From Psychroserpens burtonensis DSM 12212 (GTDB taxonomy: Bacteria; Bacteroidota; Bacteroidia; Flavobacteriales; Flavobacteriaceae): a DNA stretch of 64,000 bases. Each line of letters begins with the position of its first letter. Within the stretch, counting starts at the first letter, position 1. This document shows, one piece after another, positions 27,765 through 36,943 of the stretch. The stretch is taken from assembly GCF_000425305.1 (NCBI RefSeq), contig NZ_AUDE01000009.1, positions 124,001 to 188,000 on the forward strand, read 5' to 3'. The notes below the pieces were generated by a model. The model saw only the letters and a list, made by a program, of their open reading frames with translations, made no database searches and had not been told where the DNA came from. The position numbers and the translations under genes are program-made.

Positions 27765-29540
27765 TTAAAACAGTTTGTAAACAGGATATTGCAAATGTGA
27801 CTTTTCATAATTTTTGCTCTGTTTATGTAGCCAATCCAACTGTGCAAACCAATTATCAGCAAATTCTTTATTGAATGTCTTTTTTAGATTGAAAGCTATT
27901 TGTAGTTTTGGATTACTTCTCAACAATTCTTGTGCGAAGTCCTCCCAAACATAAGGTGAGAAGCTTTCTTTTTGTTGTAGAATCGTATCAAAAAAGTTCC
28001 AGCTAAAAAATGAATCAGGAGCTTGTGGCTCTAAGGTTTCTAATAGATATCTAAATCCGTTTTGATTAGTATCAATTATATAATCACCTTTAAAAAAGCT
28101 TACTTTTTCTTCGGAAATATCTAAAGCCAAATTATAGTGAGAGTAATGACCTTCATAAACTTGTTTTCTCGTCTCATAGCTTTTAATAGTATATGAATTT
28201 ACGGTAAGAGTCGTATCCTTTTCAAAACGTTTCATTTCAATGTTATTCAATTCTAAGAGTTCTAAAACGTTCCACCATCCTTGAGGAATTATATAAGCCT
28301 TTGGAATTTCTACCTCCAAAGTTGAGGTCATATAATTTTGATAGTTTATTTTTTTTGTAAATGGTTTATTTCGGTCATACTTTAATCGCTGTGCACCAGT
28401 TAAACCACTTTCAATCCTATTGCCTTCAAATCCTTTAAAATCTAAAATTGTTGTTTTTGTGGTATCAATAGACCATTGTAGAGGGTAGCTTTTTTTATTT
28501 CTTATATTTTTTACTGCATTTCTACGTAATTTAGAAATCGTCTCGCCTTCATTCTCAGTAATTTCTATCATGCTTTTCATGAGCTCATAAGTTCCTTCAA
28601 CACGCTTGTCATAAGGTTTTAGCATATGAGTTTCTACCATCATACCTAATGTATTCCATAAGGTTGTGTAACCTGTTGAATAACGGGGAGAATCCATAAA
28701 CTGGCTAAACCCTTGCTCAGGAGTACTATTAAAGACATTTACGTAAGGAGTGATGTCCCAATTTTTGTCAGCGAGATTTTGCTCTAATTGAGGTGTCATT
28801 TTAGTATGTAAGAATTCACCAAGTTCACCTCCTAATTTATTATGTTGCGTAAATAAATGCGTTAATGTATATTGGTAATCTGCACCATTACTCACATGAT
28901 TATCAATAAACACATCAGGTTGAACCAAATGAAATAGTTGAGCAAAGGTTCTAGCATTTTTTGTGTCAGACTTTATAAAATCCCGGTTCAAATCAAAATT
29001 ACGAGCATTGCCTCTAAACCCATAAGATATCGGACCGTTTTGATTCGTTCTCGTTGTTGAATTTCTGTTTAAACTCCCACCAACATTATAAATGGCTACC
29101 GTTACTAAAACAGTAGATTCAGGCATTTCAATTTTGCCTTGAACGATATCTCGAAATAACATCATTGTAGCATCAATACCATCAGACTCTCCAGGATGAA
29201 TTCCATTATTGATTAATAGAATACGTTTGGTTTTTCTTATTTCAGAAAAATCAAAATTTGAATCAGGATTTAGTGTTATGATATGAAGTGGTTTACCTGA
29301 ATCTGTTTCGCCAATACTATCAATTTTTACTTCGGAAAATGTTGCTGCTAGGCGCTCATAAAACATAATGGTCTCCTTATAAGTTGCTGTTTCTAAGCCT
29401 TCAGATTTTTCAAATTGTGTTGTAAAATCATATGTTTTAGTATCACTTTTAGTCGAACAAGACCAAACGCAAAGGGATAATACGATGATATTTACTTTTA
29501 TTAGGTTCTGGTTTTTAAATAGATATGTCAAATTGTTCAT
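27765..29540 (-). CDS. M14-family metallopeptidase lipoprotein
   Basis: 591 residues. A lipoprotein signal ends at Cys28 (lipobox VWSC), so the protein should be membrane-anchored outside the cytoplasm. The N-terminal zinc carboxypeptidase domain has ligands His115 and Glu118 (HPGE) and His215 (DNHV), with the substrate-binding Asn-Arg in LNRDF (185-187). The C-terminal 250 residues form an extra domain of unknown function. It probably removes C-terminal residues from peptides. It is divergent from the STAS-like gene. Confidence 0.9.
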   Translation of the reverse strand: MNNLTYLFKNQNLIKVNIIVLSLCVWSCSTKSDTKTYDFTTQFEKSEGLETATYKETIMFYERLAATFSEVKIDSIGETDSGKPLHIITLNPDSNFDFSEIRKTKRILLINNGIHPGESDGIDATMMLFRDIVQGKIEMPESTVLVTVAIYNVGGSLNRNSTTRTNQNGPISYGFRGNARNFDLNRDFIKSDTKNARTFAQLFHLVQPDVFIDNHVSNGADYQYTLTHLFTQHNKLGGELGEFLHTKMTPQLEQNLADKNWDITPYVNVFNSTPEQGFSQFMDSPRYSTGYTTLWNTLGMMVETHMLKPYDKRVEGTYELMKSMIEITENEGETISKLRRNAVKNIRNKKSYPLQWSIDTTKTTILDFKGFEGNRIESGLTGAQRLKYDRNKPFTKKINYQNYMTSTLEVEIPKAYIIPQGWWNVLELLELNNIEMKRFEKDTTLTVNSYTIKSYETRKQVYEGHYSHYNLALDISEEKVSFFKGDYIIDTNQNGFRYLLETLEPQAPDSFFSWNFFDTILQQKESFSPYVWEDFAQELLRSNPKLQIAFNLKKTFNKEFADNWFAQLDWLHKQSKNYEKSHLQYPVYKLF

Positions 29541-29579
29541 ATGTTGTTCATTTCTTTGTAAATGTCAATTAATTCATTT

Positions 29580-29587
29580 CAAAGTTA
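29580..29587 (-). promoter_or_regulatory. -7 box for the M14 peptidase gene
   Basis: The minus strand reads TAACTTTG, matching TANNTTTG, 40 bases before the peptidase ATG. No clear -33 element. Confidence 0.4.
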
Positions 29588-29625
29588 ATCTTAATTTTAT
29601 TTATCCTTCTAAACTAATAGCTATA

Positions 29626-30012
29626 ATGAAAGTATTTATTCTCCCTTTCGGAAAAATCAACTTGATTAATCCTCACATTGCCGAAGTCATCATTAATGAA
29701 GGCACAATCTTAGATAAACCAGAAGTTGAAGCCTATCAAAATTTATTGCGATCTCAATTAAAGCCACCATTTTCCGTATTAATAAATATGGAAAATGCCT
29801 ATTCTTATACATTTGAGGCGCAATTAGCGATGGGTGACCTAAAGGATATTGTATATCGAGCAGTTGTTGTGTATAATCATAATGCAGAAATGGCGACTAA
29901 AATAATAATGAATCTCAACAAAAATAATAATTGGAATATTAGGTTATTTAGAGAGCGACAGGAGGCCTTAGACTGGTTGCATATTAATGTTAATAATAGA
30001 AGTGCGGTATGA
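29626..30012 (+). CDS. STAS/SpoIIAA-like small protein
   Basis: 128 residues from the chosen ATG (MKVFILPFGKINLI). An open frame extends 47 codons further upstream but would run antisense into the divergent M14 gene, so it is not used. Alternating strands and helices (FSVLINMENAYSYTFEAQLAMGD, YRAVVVYNHNAEMATKIIMNL, NIRLFRERQEALDWLH) suggest a STAS/SpoIIAA-type fold, often used for regulation or binding. No catalytic motif is seen. It precedes ctlX by 47 bases and is probably cotranscribed. Confidence 0.72.
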   Translation: MKVFILPFGKINLINPHIAEVIINEGTILDKPEVEAYQNLLRSQLKPPFSVLINMENAYSYTFEAQLAMGDLKDIVYRAVVVYNHNAEMATKIIMNLNKNNNWNIRLFRERQEALDWLHINVNNRSAV

Positions 30013-30059
30013 TTCCTGTGCTTATTTTAATTAATTTAGCACTTCCTTAATTTTAAGTC

Positions 30060-30992
30060 ATGTTACAAACTACAAATACAATTTTAATGATTCGTCCCGT
30101 TAATTTTAGGATGAATGAGCAAACCGCTATCAATAATTATTTTCAAGAAGCTTTGGACATAAAAAACGCAGAAATTAACTCAAAAGCACAAATTGAGTTT
30201 GATGATCTTGTTGTAAAGTTGAGAGGGGTTGGTGTTAATGTTATTGTTGAGCACGATGACAAATCAATGGATACTCCAGATTCTATTTTTCCAAATAATT
30301 GGGTGAGTTTTCATGAAAATGGTGACGTAGGTCTCTATCCAATGTTTGCTGCAAATCGTCGTAGAGAAAGACGGGATGATATTCTTACTAATTTAGAAAA
30401 AGAAGGCTTTCAAATTAATAATATTATAGACTATACGAGTGCAGAAGATGAAGGTTTCTTTTTAGAAGGAACAGGAAGTTTGCTTTTGGATCGTATGAAC
30501 TCAAAAGCCTATTGTGCGCTGTCAGCTAGAGCAGACGAAGATTTGTTTATAGAATTTTGCGAAGATTTTGAATATACACCAGTTATATTTAAAGCCTATC
30601 AAAATGTTGATGATACGCGTTTACCAATTTATCATACGAATGTAATGATGTGTTTGGCTGAGCAGTTTTCAGTAATATGCTTGGACGCGATTGACGATAA
30701 GAAAGAGCGTAAACAGGTGACTAAAAGCTTAAAAGCAGATGGCAAGACGATCATAGTGATTTCTGAATCACAAATGCACCAATTTGCTGGTAATATGTTG
30801 CAAGTAAAAGGAGAAAATGATCAACGTTATTTAGTGATGAGTAAGGCTGCTCATGATAGTCTTACTTCAAAGCAAGTTGCAGATATCGAGGTCTTTTGCC
30901 CAATTATATCAAGCTCACTAGAAACTATAGAGACTTGTGGAGGCGGAAGTGCTCGTTGTATGATGGCTGAGGTTTTCTTGCCTAAAACTTAA
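30060..30992 (+). CDS. ctlX: Citrulline utilisation hydrolase-like pentein enzyme
   Basis: 310 residues of the arginine deiminase/amidinotransferase superfamily. Landmarks are MIRPVNFRMNEQTA, IFPNNWVSFHENG (substrate loop, about 76-88), LEGTGSLLLDR (acidic loop, about 135-145), His192 in IYHTNVMM and nucleophile Cys300 in GGGSARCMMAEVF. This pattern is that of CtlX, linked to citrulline use. It follows the STAS-like gene. The product of the DDAH-like enzyme at 11377-12291 could be its substrate, but the two genes are 18 kb apart. Confidence 0.85.
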   Translation: MLQTTNTILMIRPVNFRMNEQTAINNYFQEALDIKNAEINSKAQIEFDDLVVKLRGVGVNVIVEHDDKSMDTPDSIFPNNWVSFHENGDVGLYPMFAANRRRERRDDILTNLEKEGFQINNIIDYTSAEDEGFFLEGTGSLLLDRMNSKAYCALSARADEDLFIEFCEDFEYTPVIFKAYQNVDDTRLPIYHTNVMMCLAEQFSVICLDAIDDKKERKQVTKSLKADGKTIIVISESQMHQFAGNMLQVKGENDQRYLVMSKAAHDSLTSKQVADIEVFCPIISSSLETIETCGGGSARCMMAEVFLPKT

Positions 30993-31204
30993 TTCAGTTT
31001 ATCAAAAATATAGCTGCTTTTTAGGTACCCTTGATATGTATTGTTATCATTAAATCCTTTATTCTAAGAAATGATTTTATCTTTCATAATTTCAATTTTA
31101 ATGGTTGCATAAGGTGTTTCATTTAGAGTGCTTTAATATGGTTTGTCCTTCTCCTTTGTGAAAATTTGATTTTATAGGTATTAATATAACTAGGTATACT
31201 TGGT

Positions 31205-31238
31205 TTTTACTCACACTGCCTGCGGTATGTGAGTAAAA
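31205..31238. repeat. Strong hairpin in the ctlX-kinase gap
   Basis: TTTTACTCACA (31205-31215) is a perfect inverted repeat of TGTGAGTAAAA (31228-31238). Inside, TGCC (31217-31220) can pair with GGTA (31224-31227) around a 3-base loop, leaving a single bulged C. No T tract follows. Confidence 0.6.
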
Positions 31239-31506
31239 CGTTACTGGTGATTTCTATTTTCAAACCCATAGATAATTATTTACAATAGTCCAAATTGAAG
31301 AGCTGTACATGTGTTGCTTTCTTGTTTGACTTCATACACACTTTGTCCTTTATGTTTTTGTTGTTTAGCGTTAAGAGCACTCTCAATATGTAGGAAATAT
31401 CCTTTGTCTTTCTAGATTAGATATATGTGTAATGAAATATCAAAATAGGAAGTATCTAATAGAGACTGAATTTCTGAAACGAATGAGTAGTCTCGGATTA
31501 AAGAAA

Positions 31507-31610
31507 ACGACACTCGTACGTGGTTGATGTTTGTTTTTTCTTCGGAATTTGACGCTTTATCTTATTAACGAAGAACAGCCGTAAAAGGATATAAAAATAT
31601 AAAGTGTCGT
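31507..31610. repeat. Nested inverted repeats
   Basis: Outer arms ACGACACT (31507-31514) and AGTGTCGT (31603-31610) enclose inner arms TTCTTCG (31538-31544) and CGAAGAA (31569-31575). The arrangement is compatible with a folded RNA of about 104 bases, but the arms are short. Confidence 0.35.
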
Positions 31611-31679
31611 CATATGATTGGTTTTGAATTTGAGTAGAATACTAAAAATAAATAGATTCAATTAATTAAAGGAAATTGA

Positions 31680-33734
31680 TTAATTTTTAGGTTCAATCTT
31701 AGGAAGTTCAACATAGAATTTAGTTCCTATTCCTGGTGTGCTTTCTACCCAAATACGTCCTTTATTTAGTTCAACTAATTCTTTGCAAATAGTCAAACCT
31801 AAGCCAGTACCTTTCTCGTTACTTGTCCCTCTGGTAGAGAACGTCCCACTTTGGAATAGCTTATCAATATTTTCTCTAGAAATACCAACACCTGTGTCTT
31901 CAACACAAATTAAACTTTTACCATTGTGATCAGAATTTGAAACGGTAATAGAATCGCCTATACGTGTAAACTTAACGGCATTGGTAATTAAATTTTGAAT
32001 TACGATTTCAATCATACTTTTGTCTGCATAGATAAAATCTCGTCTTGACTCATCGATAAGTATGATACGTTTTTGATCAACTTTTTGCTCAACTAAACTT
32101 ATTTTATTTTTAAAGACGTCTTGTATATTAAAAAGCTCTGCTTTTGGTTCTAAATTCTGCATTTGAGATTTAGACCAATTTAAAAGGTTGTAAAGAAGTT
32201 GCGATGCACTATCGGCATTTTCACTTAGCTCAGGGACTAAATCATAAAATTCTTCGCGTGAAATTCCATCTTCTTTAAGTAAATCTATAAAACCTTTTAT
32301 CGATGAAATAGAATCTTTTAGATCATGAGAAACAATTGAAAACAATCTATCTTTTACATTATTTACTTCTTCAAGATGTTTTATTTTTTCAGCTAACTCT
32401 TCATTTTTTAATATGATTTCTGCATTCTTATTTTGAAGTTTTTTATTGAGTTTGAATATGTTTTTACGTTTGAAATAAACTAGTAATAGGATTGTCATTG
32501 CAATTAAAAATGCTACTCCTAAAACATAAGAAATAGTTTTTAGTTTTTGAAACTCAATAGCTTCATCTTCACTTTGTTTTTCTAACTCTAAAGCTTTGAA
32601 GTCTTTAATCTCATTTAAAGACTCGGTTTCTAGCGGTTTTCTTATGATAGGTATTTTTGGCTGATTCTCTTGGTCTAGCTCGCGTTTTAATGTATAATAT
32701 TTTCCCTGCCAGAAAAATGCATTTTGAAATCTCCCTTTAATAGAATCTAATTCTTTATGCAATCTGTAATTTTTGAGAAGTTCAGGTTTATTATCGATTT
32801 TAACTGCGATGGAATACGCTTCATTTACTTGTACAGCAGCGGTTTTCAAATTTCCTTGTTGAATATTTAAATCACCCACGGCATTAAGTGCTCTTAAAAC
32901 ACCATCATTACTATTGATTTTTCTGTTAAATTTTAAACCCTCTACAAGGTATTTAGCAGCTTTATCATAATCTTTAAATCTTAAATATTCTGCGCCAATT
33001 CGAGGTAAAATTTCACCACGAAGTGTTTGATCTTTTTTTGGATTAAGAAGTGTTAACACCTTCTCATAATATTCTATAGCTTTTCTATGTTCTTTTCTTT
33101 CAGAATATAAAGTAGCTATGTTACGTATAGATGTTTTTATACCAGTACTATCTTTTAATTGTTCTCTAACTTTTAGAGCTTTGATGTTAAATTCTAAAGA
33201 CTTATCAATTTGATTTGTATTGTAATAGGCGTCTGCCAAATTATTATACGCAGAGCTTAATTCATCTTTAAGGTTTCTAGTTTCAAAAGTTTGAATTGCA
33301 GAAAGTGAATTTTGTAAACCTATACCATAATTGCCACGCTTAATTTCAATTAAGCCAATACTGTTATTCACTTTTGCGATTCCTAATGTATCACCTAATT
33401 GGCTATAATATCTTCGCGATCTATTAAAACCATCAATCGCATTGTAGTAATCATCATTATGAGCGTAAATTAAAGCTTTGTAATAATTAGCGTCAGCAAT
33501 TCCTTTAGTATGATTTAGTGATTTAGATAAGCGTTCTGTATTGTCAATATAGGTAAGGGCTTTTTTGTAACTCTTTTTGTTGTATAGTGCTTTTACTAAT
33601 CGTAACGAGGTTTCAACTTTTAATGAATCCTGTTTTTGGTAAGCTAATTCTACAGTAAGGCTATCGATCTCATTTGTTTGTGAAAAACAAAAAAGCGAAG
33701 TGCATAATACAGCTAAAGTAATTAACTGCTTCAT
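31680..33734 (-). CDS. TPR-containing sensor histidine kinase, orphan
   Basis: 684 residues. A signal peptide (MKQLITLAVLCTSLFCFSQ) is followed by about 340 residues of tetratricopeptide repeats, one membrane segment near residue 400 (YVLGVAFLIAMTILLLVYF), a coiled coil, a HisKA domain with the phospho-accepting His470 in IVSHDLKDSISS, and a HATPase domain (NLITNAVKF, ICVEDTGVGIS, GTGLGLTICKELV). No response regulator is adjacent. An inverted repeat ACCTTA-GT-TAAGGT (33735-33748) touches the start codon and a -7 box lies at 33760-33767, so an operator over the start region is possible. Confidence 0.92.
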   Translation of the reverse strand: MKQLITLAVLCTSLFCFSQTNEIDSLTVELAYQKQDSLKVETSLRLVKALYNKKSYKKALTYIDNTERLSKSLNHTKGIADANYYKALIYAHNDDYYNAIDGFNRSRRYYSQLGDTLGIAKVNNSIGLIEIKRGNYGIGLQNSLSAIQTFETRNLKDELSSAYNNLADAYYNTNQIDKSLEFNIKALKVREQLKDSTGIKTSIRNIATLYSERKEHRKAIEYYEKVLTLLNPKKDQTLRGEILPRIGAEYLRFKDYDKAAKYLVEGLKFNRKINSNDGVLRALNAVGDLNIQQGNLKTAAVQVNEAYSIAVKIDNKPELLKNYRLHKELDSIKGRFQNAFFWQGKYYTLKRELDQENQPKIPIIRKPLETESLNEIKDFKALELEKQSEDEAIEFQKLKTISYVLGVAFLIAMTILLLVYFKRKNIFKLNKKLQNKNAEIILKNEELAEKIKHLEEVNNVKDRLFSIVSHDLKDSISSIKGFIDLLKEDGISREEFYDLVPELSENADSASQLLYNLLNWSKSQMQNLEPKAELFNIQDVFKNKISLVEQKVDQKRIILIDESRRDFIYADKSMIEIVIQNLITNAVKFTRIGDSITVSNSDHNGKSLICVEDTGVGISRENIDKLFQSGTFSTRGTSNEKGTGLGLTICKELVELNKGRIWVESTPGIGTKFYVELPKIEPKN

Positions 33735-33759
33735 ACCTTAGTTAAGGTGTGAATAATTG

Positions 33760-33767
33760 CAAAATTA
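33760..33767 (-). promoter_or_regulatory. -7 box for the orphan kinase
   Basis: The minus strand reads TAATTTTG, matching TANNTTTG, 26 bases before the ATG. An ACCTTA/TAAGGT inverted repeat lies between this box and the start codon. Confidence 0.45.
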
Positions 33768-33810
33768 TTTGTACACGAAACATCCTTCGAGGTTGGATAG
33801 TTAGAGTGTT

Positions 33811-33854
33811 GAAATAATAATGTCAATCTCAATAAAGATTGATTATTATGTTTC
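33811..33854. repeat. Interrupted long hairpin upstream of the orphan kinase
   Basis: The arms 33811-33829 and 33836-33854 pair over 17 positions (TCAATCT/AGATTGA, TAATAA/TTATTA, GAAA/TTTC) with a 2-base bulge on each side and a 6-base loop. No T tract follows. Confidence 0.45.
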
Positions 33855-34292
33855 ATCAATGTTTGGGACTTTGATTAATAGCTATTCAAAAATGTAGAAA
33901 AAGGTTCTTAAACCCTAATTTTTAGGTCTTAATACCTATAAATTAGTTAAAGTGAATAATGTAAATTTGAAAAACATCGACGAATAGATGAACGGTAAAA
34001 ATCATAGAAAAACTACACTTTTGTCGATGAAATGCACAAAGCCCCTGTGTTTTAGGTTAATGTATTGATATTTAAGTATATATGTGTGAATATTTACAAG
34101 ATGGTGATTTCATAATAAGTAAGGATTATTCAAGCTTTTATTTTCCATTGATATTTCATTCGTCGAACCTATAGCACTCCTAAAAATTTTACACACATTA
34201 TAAATTATATGCATAGTGTTTGTCTAGATTGTTATGAAGCTCAAAATAATCAATAAAAGTGCTGTCACATCTTTAAAATTTAATAAAAATCC

Positions 34293-34300
34293 TATCTTTG
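34293..34300 (+). promoter_or_regulatory. -7 box for argS
   Basis: TATCTTTG matches TANNTTTG and lies 22 bases before the argS ATG, giving a leader of under 20 bases. No good -33 TTG is seen. Confidence 0.5.
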
Positions 34301-34322
34301 CAGACCTAAAAACGATATTAAA

Positions 34323-36107
34323 ATGAATCTTCAGGAGATACTCTCACATAATGTAAAACAGGCTATTAAAGCTGTTTTTAATGCAGAATTACAATCGGTA
34401 GAATTTCAAGCAACGCGTAAAGAGTTTGCTGGAGATATTACGGTAGTTGTTTTTCCTATGTTGAGGGTTGTAAAAGGAAATCCTGTTCAAATTGGAGAAC
34501 AAATTGGTCAGTACTTGGTTGCTCATGTTGATGAGGTGAAAGCGTTCAATGTGGTCAAGGGGTTTCTAAATATTGAAATTGAAGATGCATATTATATCAA
34601 TTTTTTTAACGGTATAAAGGATGATTCTCGGTACGGTTTCATAGCACCAAACTCAGAACAAAAAGCAGTAATGGTAGAGTATTCCTCACCAAATACCAAT
34701 AAACCTTTGCATTTAGGTCATGTTAGAAATGTGATTTTAGGATACAGTGTTTCCGAAATTTTAAAAGCTTCGGGGAAGAAGGTCTATAAAACTCAAATAA
34801 TTAACGACAGAGGAATTCATATCTGTAAAAGTATGTTGGCATGGAAACGCTTCGGAAATGGAGAAACTCCAAAATCGTCAGGGTTAAAAGGTGATAAACT
34901 GGTTGGGAACTATTATGTGAAATTTGACAAGGAGTATAAATCTGAAATACAACAGCTCATTTCCGAAGGTCAAACAGAAGAAGATGCAAAGAAAAACGCG
35001 CCAATTATATTAGATGCTCAACAAATGCTTCTTAAATGGGAGGCTGGAGACGATGAGGTCGTTGCACTTTGGAAAATGATGAACAGTTGGGTTTACGACG
35101 GTTTTGAGACCACCTATAAAAGTATAGGGGTGGATTTTGACAAACTATACTATGAAAGTCAAACCTATTTATTAGGAAAAGAATTCGTTGCAGAAGGGTT
35201 AAAAACAGGCGTATTTATAGAAAAAGAAGATGGCTCGGTTTGGTGTGATTTAACCGAAGATGGTTTGGACGAAAAAATTGTGCTTCGTAGTGATGGTACT
35301 GCTGTTTACATGACGCAAGATATTGGTACAGCAATCCAACGGGTTAAGGATTTTCCAGATGTTGGTGGTATGGTTTATACGGTTGGGAATGAGCAAGAAT
35401 ATCATTTTCAAGTTTTATTTTTAATCATTAAAAAGCTTGGTTTTGATTGGGCAGATAGTTTATACCATTTAAGTTATGGTATGGTTGATTTACCTTCAGG
35501 AAAAATGAAGAGTAGAGAGGGGACTGTTGTAGATGCAGATGATTTGGTAGACGAAATGGCGCAGACTGCTGGAGAAATTTCTGAAGAGTTAGGGAAGTTA
35601 GATGGCTATTCTTTAGAAGAAAAACAAGACCTATACAAAACCATAGGTTTGGGTGCTTTAAAGTACTTTATCTTAAAAGTAGATCCTAGAAAACGTATTT
35701 TATTTGATCCAAAAGAGTCTATTGATTTTCAAGGAAATACGGGTCCGTTTATACAATATACATATGCTAGAATACAGTCTATTTTACGTAAGTCTAATAT
35801 TGATGCCAGTGTCACATTAAGTACAGATGAAGTGTCTTTACATGAAAAGGAAAGAGAACTCATAAAACAATTAGCAGTATTCCCTGAGGTGATTCAAAAT
35901 GCAGCAGACCATTACAGTCCAGCACTAATTGCTAATTACACCTACGAACTCGTGAAAGGGTTCAATTCGTTTTACCAAAATGTTTCTATTTTAGGAGCAG
36001 ACACTGACACTGAAAAAGTATTTCGTGTACAGCTGGCACAAAGCGTCGCTAATGTTATTAAGAACGCGTTTGGTTTGCTAGGTATCCATGTACCAGAACG
36101 CATGTAG
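34323..36107 (+). CDS. argS: Arginyl-tRNA synthetase
   Basis: 594 residues, class I synthetase. The HIGH-type motif is HLGH within NKPLHLGHVRNVILG (about 130-145). The KMSKS site has the form KMKSREG, common in Bacteroidota ArgRS. The N-terminal Add-1 domain and the C-terminal anticodon-binding helical domain (QYTYARIQSILRKSNI onward) are complete, and the protein ends with GIHVPERM, normal for the family. It charges tRNA-Arg. The coding region contains two exact copies, in opposite orientation, of the CTTCGGAAATG word. Confidence 0.97.
   Translation: MNLQEILSHNVKQAIKAVFNAELQSVEFQATRKEFAGDITVVVFPMLRVVKGNPVQIGEQIGQYLVAHVDEVKAFNVVKGFLNIEIEDAYYINFFNGIKDDSRYGFIAPNSEQKAVMVEYSSPNTNKPLHLGHVRNVILGYSVSEILKASGKKVYKTQIINDRGIHICKSMLAWKRFGNGETPKSSGLKGDKLVGNYYVKFDKEYKSEIQQLISEGQTEEDAKKNAPIILDAQQMLLKWEAGDDEVVALWKMMNSWVYDGFETTYKSIGVDFDKLYYESQTYLLGKEFVAEGLKTGVFIEKEDGSVWCDLTEDGLDEKIVLRSDGTAVYMTQDIGTAIQRVKDFPDVGGMVYTVGNEQEYHFQVLFLIIKKLGFDWADSLYHLSYGMVDLPSGKMKSREGTVVDADDLVDEMAQTAGEISEELGKLDGYSLEEKQDLYKTIGLGALKYFILKVDPRKRILFDPKESIDFQGNTGPFIQYTYARIQSILRKSNIDASVTLSTDEVSLHEKERELIKQLAVFPEVIQNAADHYSPALIANYTYELVKGFNSFYQNVSILGADTDTEKVFRVQLAQSVANVIKNAFGLLGIHVPERM
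34850..34968. repeat. Inverted pair of the CTTCGGAAATG word in argS
   Basis: CTTCGGAAATG at 34850-34860 and its reverse complement at 34958-34968, read in different codon phases (Phe-Gly-Asn and Ile-Ser-Glu). Part of the word family described in the findings. Confidence 0.7.
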
Positions 36108-36231
36108 TTCACTTAAGTTTAGTTTCTAAAAATTTTAAATTTTTCATTTAGTCTCTACGAAAACTTTTTTCGGGTAGTAATCGTATATACTACTAGAATG
36201 GAAATTTAATAATTAACCCAAATATCATTTT

Positions 36232-36822
36232 ATGAAAAAACAAGTTTTTGCAATTGTGCTTTTTTTTGGCTTATTAGGTGTTATTCAAGCGCAGGAAACT
36301 ACCAAAAGAGAGTCAGCTGCCGGAATAAAAGGTGGTTATAATTTAGCGGCCGTATCTTATGATGGAGATGGTGAAACAGGTCAACGACATGGCTTTCACA
36401 TTGGTGTTTATGGCGAATCATTTATTAATGATAATTTTTCTATCCAACCGGAGTTACTATACTCTCAACAAGGTTATGAAATTAAAAATAGCAATGGAAC
36501 TTTTACTCAGATGCTTAATTATATAAATGTTCCAATTATGTTTAAAGTATATCCTACTGATAACTTTTTTATAGAAGTAGGTCCACAAGTCGGATATGCT
36601 ATTTCTCATAAGGAAAAATTTGATAGTAGTTTTAATTTATTTGATACCTCTCAAGAGTTTGATCCTAATAGTTTTGACTACGGTGTTAATTTTGGAGGCG
36701 GATTTAAAACAGATTCGGGTGTGAGTATGGGTGTTAGATATCATTTAGGCTTAGGAGATATTTATGATGATGGAAGCCCTAACAATAGAGTATGGCACTT
36801 CTCAATAGGATTTGATTTGTAA
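36232..36822 (+). CDS. Outer-membrane beta-barrel protein (porin-like)
   Basis: 196 residues with a signal peptide (MKKQVFAIVLFFGLLGVIQAQ) and a small beta-barrel pattern: AAGIKGGYNLAAV, HIGVYGESFINDNFSIQPELLYSQQGYE, YINVPIMFKVYP, GPQVGYAIS and a C-terminal phenylalanine-containing strand. This fits the outer-membrane beta-barrel family (PF13568-like) widespread in Bacteroidota. Function unknown. It stands after argS and is followed by a strong terminator. Confidence 0.85.
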   Translation: MKKQVFAIVLFFGLLGVIQAQETTKRESAAGIKGGYNLAAVSYDGDGETGQRHGFHIGVYGESFINDNFSIQPELLYSQQGYEIKNSNGTFTQMLNYINVPIMFKVYPTDNFFIEVGPQVGYAISHKEKFDSSFNLFDTSQEFDPNSFDYGVNFGGGFKTDSGVSMGVRYHLGLGDIYDDGSPNNRVWHFSIGFDL

Positions 36823-36846
36823 AAAAAAATACAATTTGGTAATTAT

Positions 36847-36876
36847 GCTCAAGATTTTAGTCTTGAGCTTTTTTTT
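36847..36876 (+). terminator. Intrinsic terminator after the beta-barrel gene
   Basis: GCTCAAGA (36847-36854) pairs with TCTTGAGC (36861-36868), 6-base loop, then eight T. Confidence 0.9.
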
Positions 36877-36943
36877 GTAAAATACTTAGATGCTTTTTTG
36901 AGAATTTTAAAAACCACTACGAATCAAATCACGTAGATAACGT

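Larger units (their letters stand above)
30993..31679. other. 687-base intergenic region with several inverted repeats
   Basis: No convincing protein gene or tRNA. It contains a strong hairpin at 31205-31238 and nested inverted repeats at 31507-31610. It lies downstream of both ctlX (plus) and the orphan kinase (minus), so it is convergent DNA that normally would be short. It could hold a small RNA or the remains of a lost element. Confidence 0.5.
33735..34322. other. 588-base divergent intergenic region (kinase/argS)
   Basis: It holds the kinase promoter region and palindrome at its left end, an interrupted 17-base-pair hairpin at 33811-33854, an isolated TAAATTTG at 33962-33969, and the argS -7 box at its right end. 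I see no protein gene or tRNA in the middle 400 bases. Confidence 0.5.

Noticed and set aside
29485-29625. 47-codon extension of the STAS-like gene
   Set aside because: It would be antisense to the start of the divergent M14 peptidase gene and cross its promoter; the ATG at 29626 gives a compact domain.
33962-34030. Small RNA gene in the kinase-argS gap
   Set aside because: A TAAATTTG box and a CATCGAC/GTCGATG pair are present, but there is no -33 element at the right distance and no terminator.
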